Below, piece by piece: positions 3,746-5,781 of a DNA stretch of 5,781 nucleotides (position 1 is its first letter; every line of letters begins with the position of its first letter). The position numbers were made by a program, and so were the translations under genes. This DNA is from Patescibacteria group bacterium (GTDB taxonomy: Bacteria; Patescibacteriota; Minisyncoccia; JAHIHE01), in the NCBI GenBank assembly GCA_018896765.1, contig JAHILZ010000028.1:1-5781 (forward strand). The letters run 5' to 3'. The notes under the pieces were generated by a model. The model did not search any database. It was given only the letters and a program-made list of their open reading frames with translations, and had not been told where the DNA came from.

Positions 3746-5781
3746 TTACTTTAATACCAAAGCCGCGTACTTCGATGTCCCATCATCCAGCTCAATCCTT
3801 ATCTGCCAAGTTCCTTTTATTAAGGGTTTGGATGCAAGATTGAAGATGTACTGATTGTCGGCGGCGGCGTATCTGAACAAGTTGCCTGTGTTTGCCTTTC
3901 CAGATGAAGTGCCGTTTATTTCTTTGCCAATAATTCCATCAACGATGTTTGCCAGATAAATTCTGGCAATGGCGGTAAAAATATTATTTCCATTAGCGTC
4001 CCGCAATTGGAACTTAACCGGTATCGCGCTTCCGAGTTTGAAAACATCTTTGCTGTCTTTGATTGGCGGAAGAACGCCGCTGTAATTATAGACAACATTG
4101 TAATCTACGATTTTATTCGCTTGGTTTCCGGCATTGTCCGTGGCATTCACGCTGAAATTCTTTGTTCCGATCGTAGCTGTATCAATAGCTGTTCCATTCG
4201 AAACCGTTGCTGTTATTGACGCGATTCTTGATATCGAATCAATAGCTGACCAATCGGCAATTACTGATTGGTTCAGAATATAGCTTGTTCCATTTGCCGG
4301 TGTGGTTATGATTATTTCCGGTATGGTCTTGTCGATTTTAATGGTCTGATTTTTGACTGATTCAATATTATCCGCGTAGTCTGTAGATCTATAGAAAACT
4401 GTGGCTATGCCTTCACTGGTTATACTGAATGGAATGATGTAAGTATTCCATGTCGCATTGTCGAAACTATATTCGGTGAAATTAACGCCTGCGCCATCTT
4501 CATTGTCAGCCGCTGTCAGATTTACTTCTACATCTGAAACATACCAGTTATTGTCGCCAAGGGTTCCGGAAAATGTCGCTGTTGTTACAGGCGGTATGTT
4601 GTCGGGCAAATGCGTTAATCCGACATGAAGATCTGTTACTGGCGGAGGTATGTTTACCGAAATACTATCTGCCGAATAATATCCTGGCGCTTCAACATGC
4701 ACGCGATAGATTCCTTCCAAGACATCCCATTGATACTGTCCGTCAACGTTTGTTGTTAATGGATTCTCATTAGGTTGCATTCTTGGTGGAATCTGTTCGG
4801 TTGAAACATTGTTCCAACCGCCAAATCCGTCGGGTTGCCGCAACCAAACGCTAGCTCCGGAAATACGAGCTCCTGTGACCGCATCATAGACGAATCCCGC
4901 GGGGTCGATGTATATGTTGAAACTTACAGATGTTTTTTCACATCCTGTAACAGTATAGGTTACAGTTGCGCCTCCGTGGTTCGGCGCGAATTTCGGAACA
5001 GTATAGCTCCATTTATTATCTTCGATCTCAGCCATTATGCCTGATATGTCAGATCCGCCTTCATTCATATAGATAGCCACGCTTTCGGCGCAGGAACTAT
5101 AATAATTGAATGTTATCGGATCTTGCCAGAAGACCGAAGTTTCGCCTCCAATATTGTTTCTTACATTGTCTATGGTGACGCTCTCGGGAAGGTTAGATTT
5201 CACAACCGCGGTTGCAGCTTTAGTCTCGAAACTTTCATCTCCATATTTAATCGTGGCAGTGTTCTCAATCACAGCGGTTCCGGCAGTCGCTTTGTCAGGA
5301 TTTATTCTGACGGTAATGGTCTTTGATCCTAATCCCTGAGGAAAAGCTGCAACTGAATCTATATTCCATGAGATAACTCTTTCGGCATTAGGCACTTTAC
5401 CATCAGACGCGGAAACAAAATCAACTTGAGTCGGAAGCTTATCTTCCAAAACCGCTGGTGAATCGTACGCTCCGCCGAAATTCTGATAGTACAGCGTATA
5501 AGTCATTTCACTTCCCGTGGACATGCTCGCAGGCGCTTTTTTGGAAACCTTGAGAATGGCAGGCTGATCTTTTGGCGCGGAAACAAAAAAAGACTCCAAA
5601 GGAATTAGTACAAAAGCACTTTTTCCCGGAGGTTTCCATCCCAATTTAAGAACCGCTTCGCCGCCATAGCTTTCAAAATACTTTACCAGAATGCTATGAT
5701 ATCCTTTTTCAAGTTCCAAATCTTTCTCCAGCGCGCGCGGCGAATGATCTCCGCCATTGTTAATGAGCATAGCTCCATCAA
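3746..5781 (-). CDS. Mosaic secreted surface/adhesion protein (PA14-DUF11-carboxypeptidase-regulatory-Ig-PxKF), 5' end outside window
   Basis: The frame stays open through the right edge. Just before the ATG at 5770 it reads Asp-Gly-Ala, the usual PA14 context, so that ATG is internal and at least 677 residues are visible. Counting from that Met, 1-62 is the end of a PA14 domain (GGDHSPRALEKDLELEKGYH, then VKYFESYGG and LKLGW). Residues 70-190 form a DUF11-type repeat (MTYTLYYQNFGG, LPTQVDFVSASDG, NTATI). Residues 195-288 form a beta-rich module with the only two cysteines seen (C227, C277). Residues 288-375 resemble a carboxypeptidase regulatory-like fold (GFVYDAVTGARISGASVWL, VDGQYQWDVLEG, APGY). 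Residues 392-480 form an Ig-like/OmpL47-type module (YSFDNATW, YRSTDYADNIE). Residues 482-560 are another Ig-like module (NATDNAGNQ). Residues 561-674 are a C-terminal PxKF domain (GSAIPVKFQLRDANGN). No LPXTG motif or C-terminal membrane helix is seen. It is probably an exported cell-surface or fibre protein binding glycans or other cells, by analogy with PA14 proteins. The signal peptide must lie upstream of the window. Confidence 0.85.
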   Translation of the reverse strand, partial: DGAMLINNGGDHSPRALEKDLELEKGYHSILVKYFESYGGEAVLKLGWKPPGKSAFVLIPLESFFVSAPKDQPAILKVSKKAPASMSTGSEMTYTLYYQNFGGAYDSPAVLEDKLPTQVDFVSASDGKVPNAERVISWNIDSVAAFPQGLGSKTITVRINPDKATAGTAVIENTATIKYGDESFETKAATAVVKSNLPESVTIDNVRNNIGGETSVFWQDPITFNYYSSCAESVAIYMNEGGSDISGIMAEIEDNKWSYTVPKFAPNHGGATVTYTVTGCEKTSVSFNIYIDPAGFVYDAVTGARISGASVWLRQPDGFGGWNNVSTEQIPPRMQPNENPLTTNVDGQYQWDVLEGIYRVHVEAPGYYSADSISVNIPPPVTDLHVGLTHLPDNIPPVTTATFSGTLGDNNWYVSDVEVNLTAADNEDGAGVNFTEYSFDNATWNTYIIPFSITSEGIATVFYRSTDYADNIESVKNQTIKIDKTIPEIIITTPANGTSYILNQSVIADWSAIDSISRIASITATVSNGTAIDTATIGTKNFSVNATDNAGNQANKIVDYNVVYNYSGVLPPIKDSKDVFKLGSAIPVKFQLRDANGNNIFTAIARIYLANIVDGIIGKEINGTSSGKANTGNLFRYAAADNQYIFNLASKPLIKGTWQIRIELDDGTSKYAALVLK

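Noticed and set aside
5768..5770. ATG at 5770 as the true start of the surface protein
   Set aside because: The frame continues upstream with Asp-Gly-Ala in the middle of a PA14 domain, so the gene must begin beyond the window.
1..5781. CRISPR array, riboswitch or large non-coding RNA
   Set aside because: There are no regularly spaced repeats, and no long intergenic region with conserved-looking structure beyond the terminator and tRNA genes.

Overview
The window looks like AT-rich bacterial DNA. The best guess is a Candidate Phyla Radiation (Patescibacteria) genome. That guess rests on the kind of proteins present: a winged-helix protein with a degenerate nucleotidyltransferase half, a membrane-anchored protein with a PP2C-like half and a beta-propeller, and a large mosaic surface protein with PA14, DUF11 and PxKF modules. 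The tRNA genes also lack an encoded CCA. No phylogenetic marker is present, so this assignment is an inference.

Left edge (1-428): this stretch is decayed and mobile. It begins with the last 18 codons of a DDE integrase-type transposase (plus strand). About 180 bases of non-coding element tail follow, ending in a candidate terminal repeat with CA at about 240. Directly abutting it, on the minus strand, is the first ~39 codons of a MazG-like nucleotide pyrophosphohydrolase gene. The simplest reading is that an insertion sequence landed in the MazG-like gene, leaving a 50-codon stub.

429-599: two tRNA genes lie on the minus strand. One is a clean tRNA-Val(CAC). The other is a structurally odd tRNA-like gene whose best isotype guess is Cys(GCA).

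606-1205: a minus-strand gene for a winged-helix protein fused to a nucleotidyltransferase-like domain. It ends 6 bases before tRNA-Val, so the protein gene and the tRNAs probably share a transcript.

1206-1336: a divergent control region. It has a good sigma70-type promoter for the plus-strand gene, two -10 boxes ten bases apart, an AT-rich inverted repeat over them, and an 11-base direct repeat sitting next to both start codons. The winged-helix protein is a natural candidate regulator of this region, but that is only inference.

1337-3637: a 766-residue predicted membrane protein. It has a PP2C-like fold lacking recognisable catalytic aspartates, a transmembrane helix, a helical stalk and a C-terminal beta-propeller-like domain. 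It converges on the next gene across a bidirectional hairpin terminator (3664-3695).

3746-5781: the 3' part of a large minus-strand gene for a secreted multi-domain surface or adhesion protein, cut by the right edge of the window.
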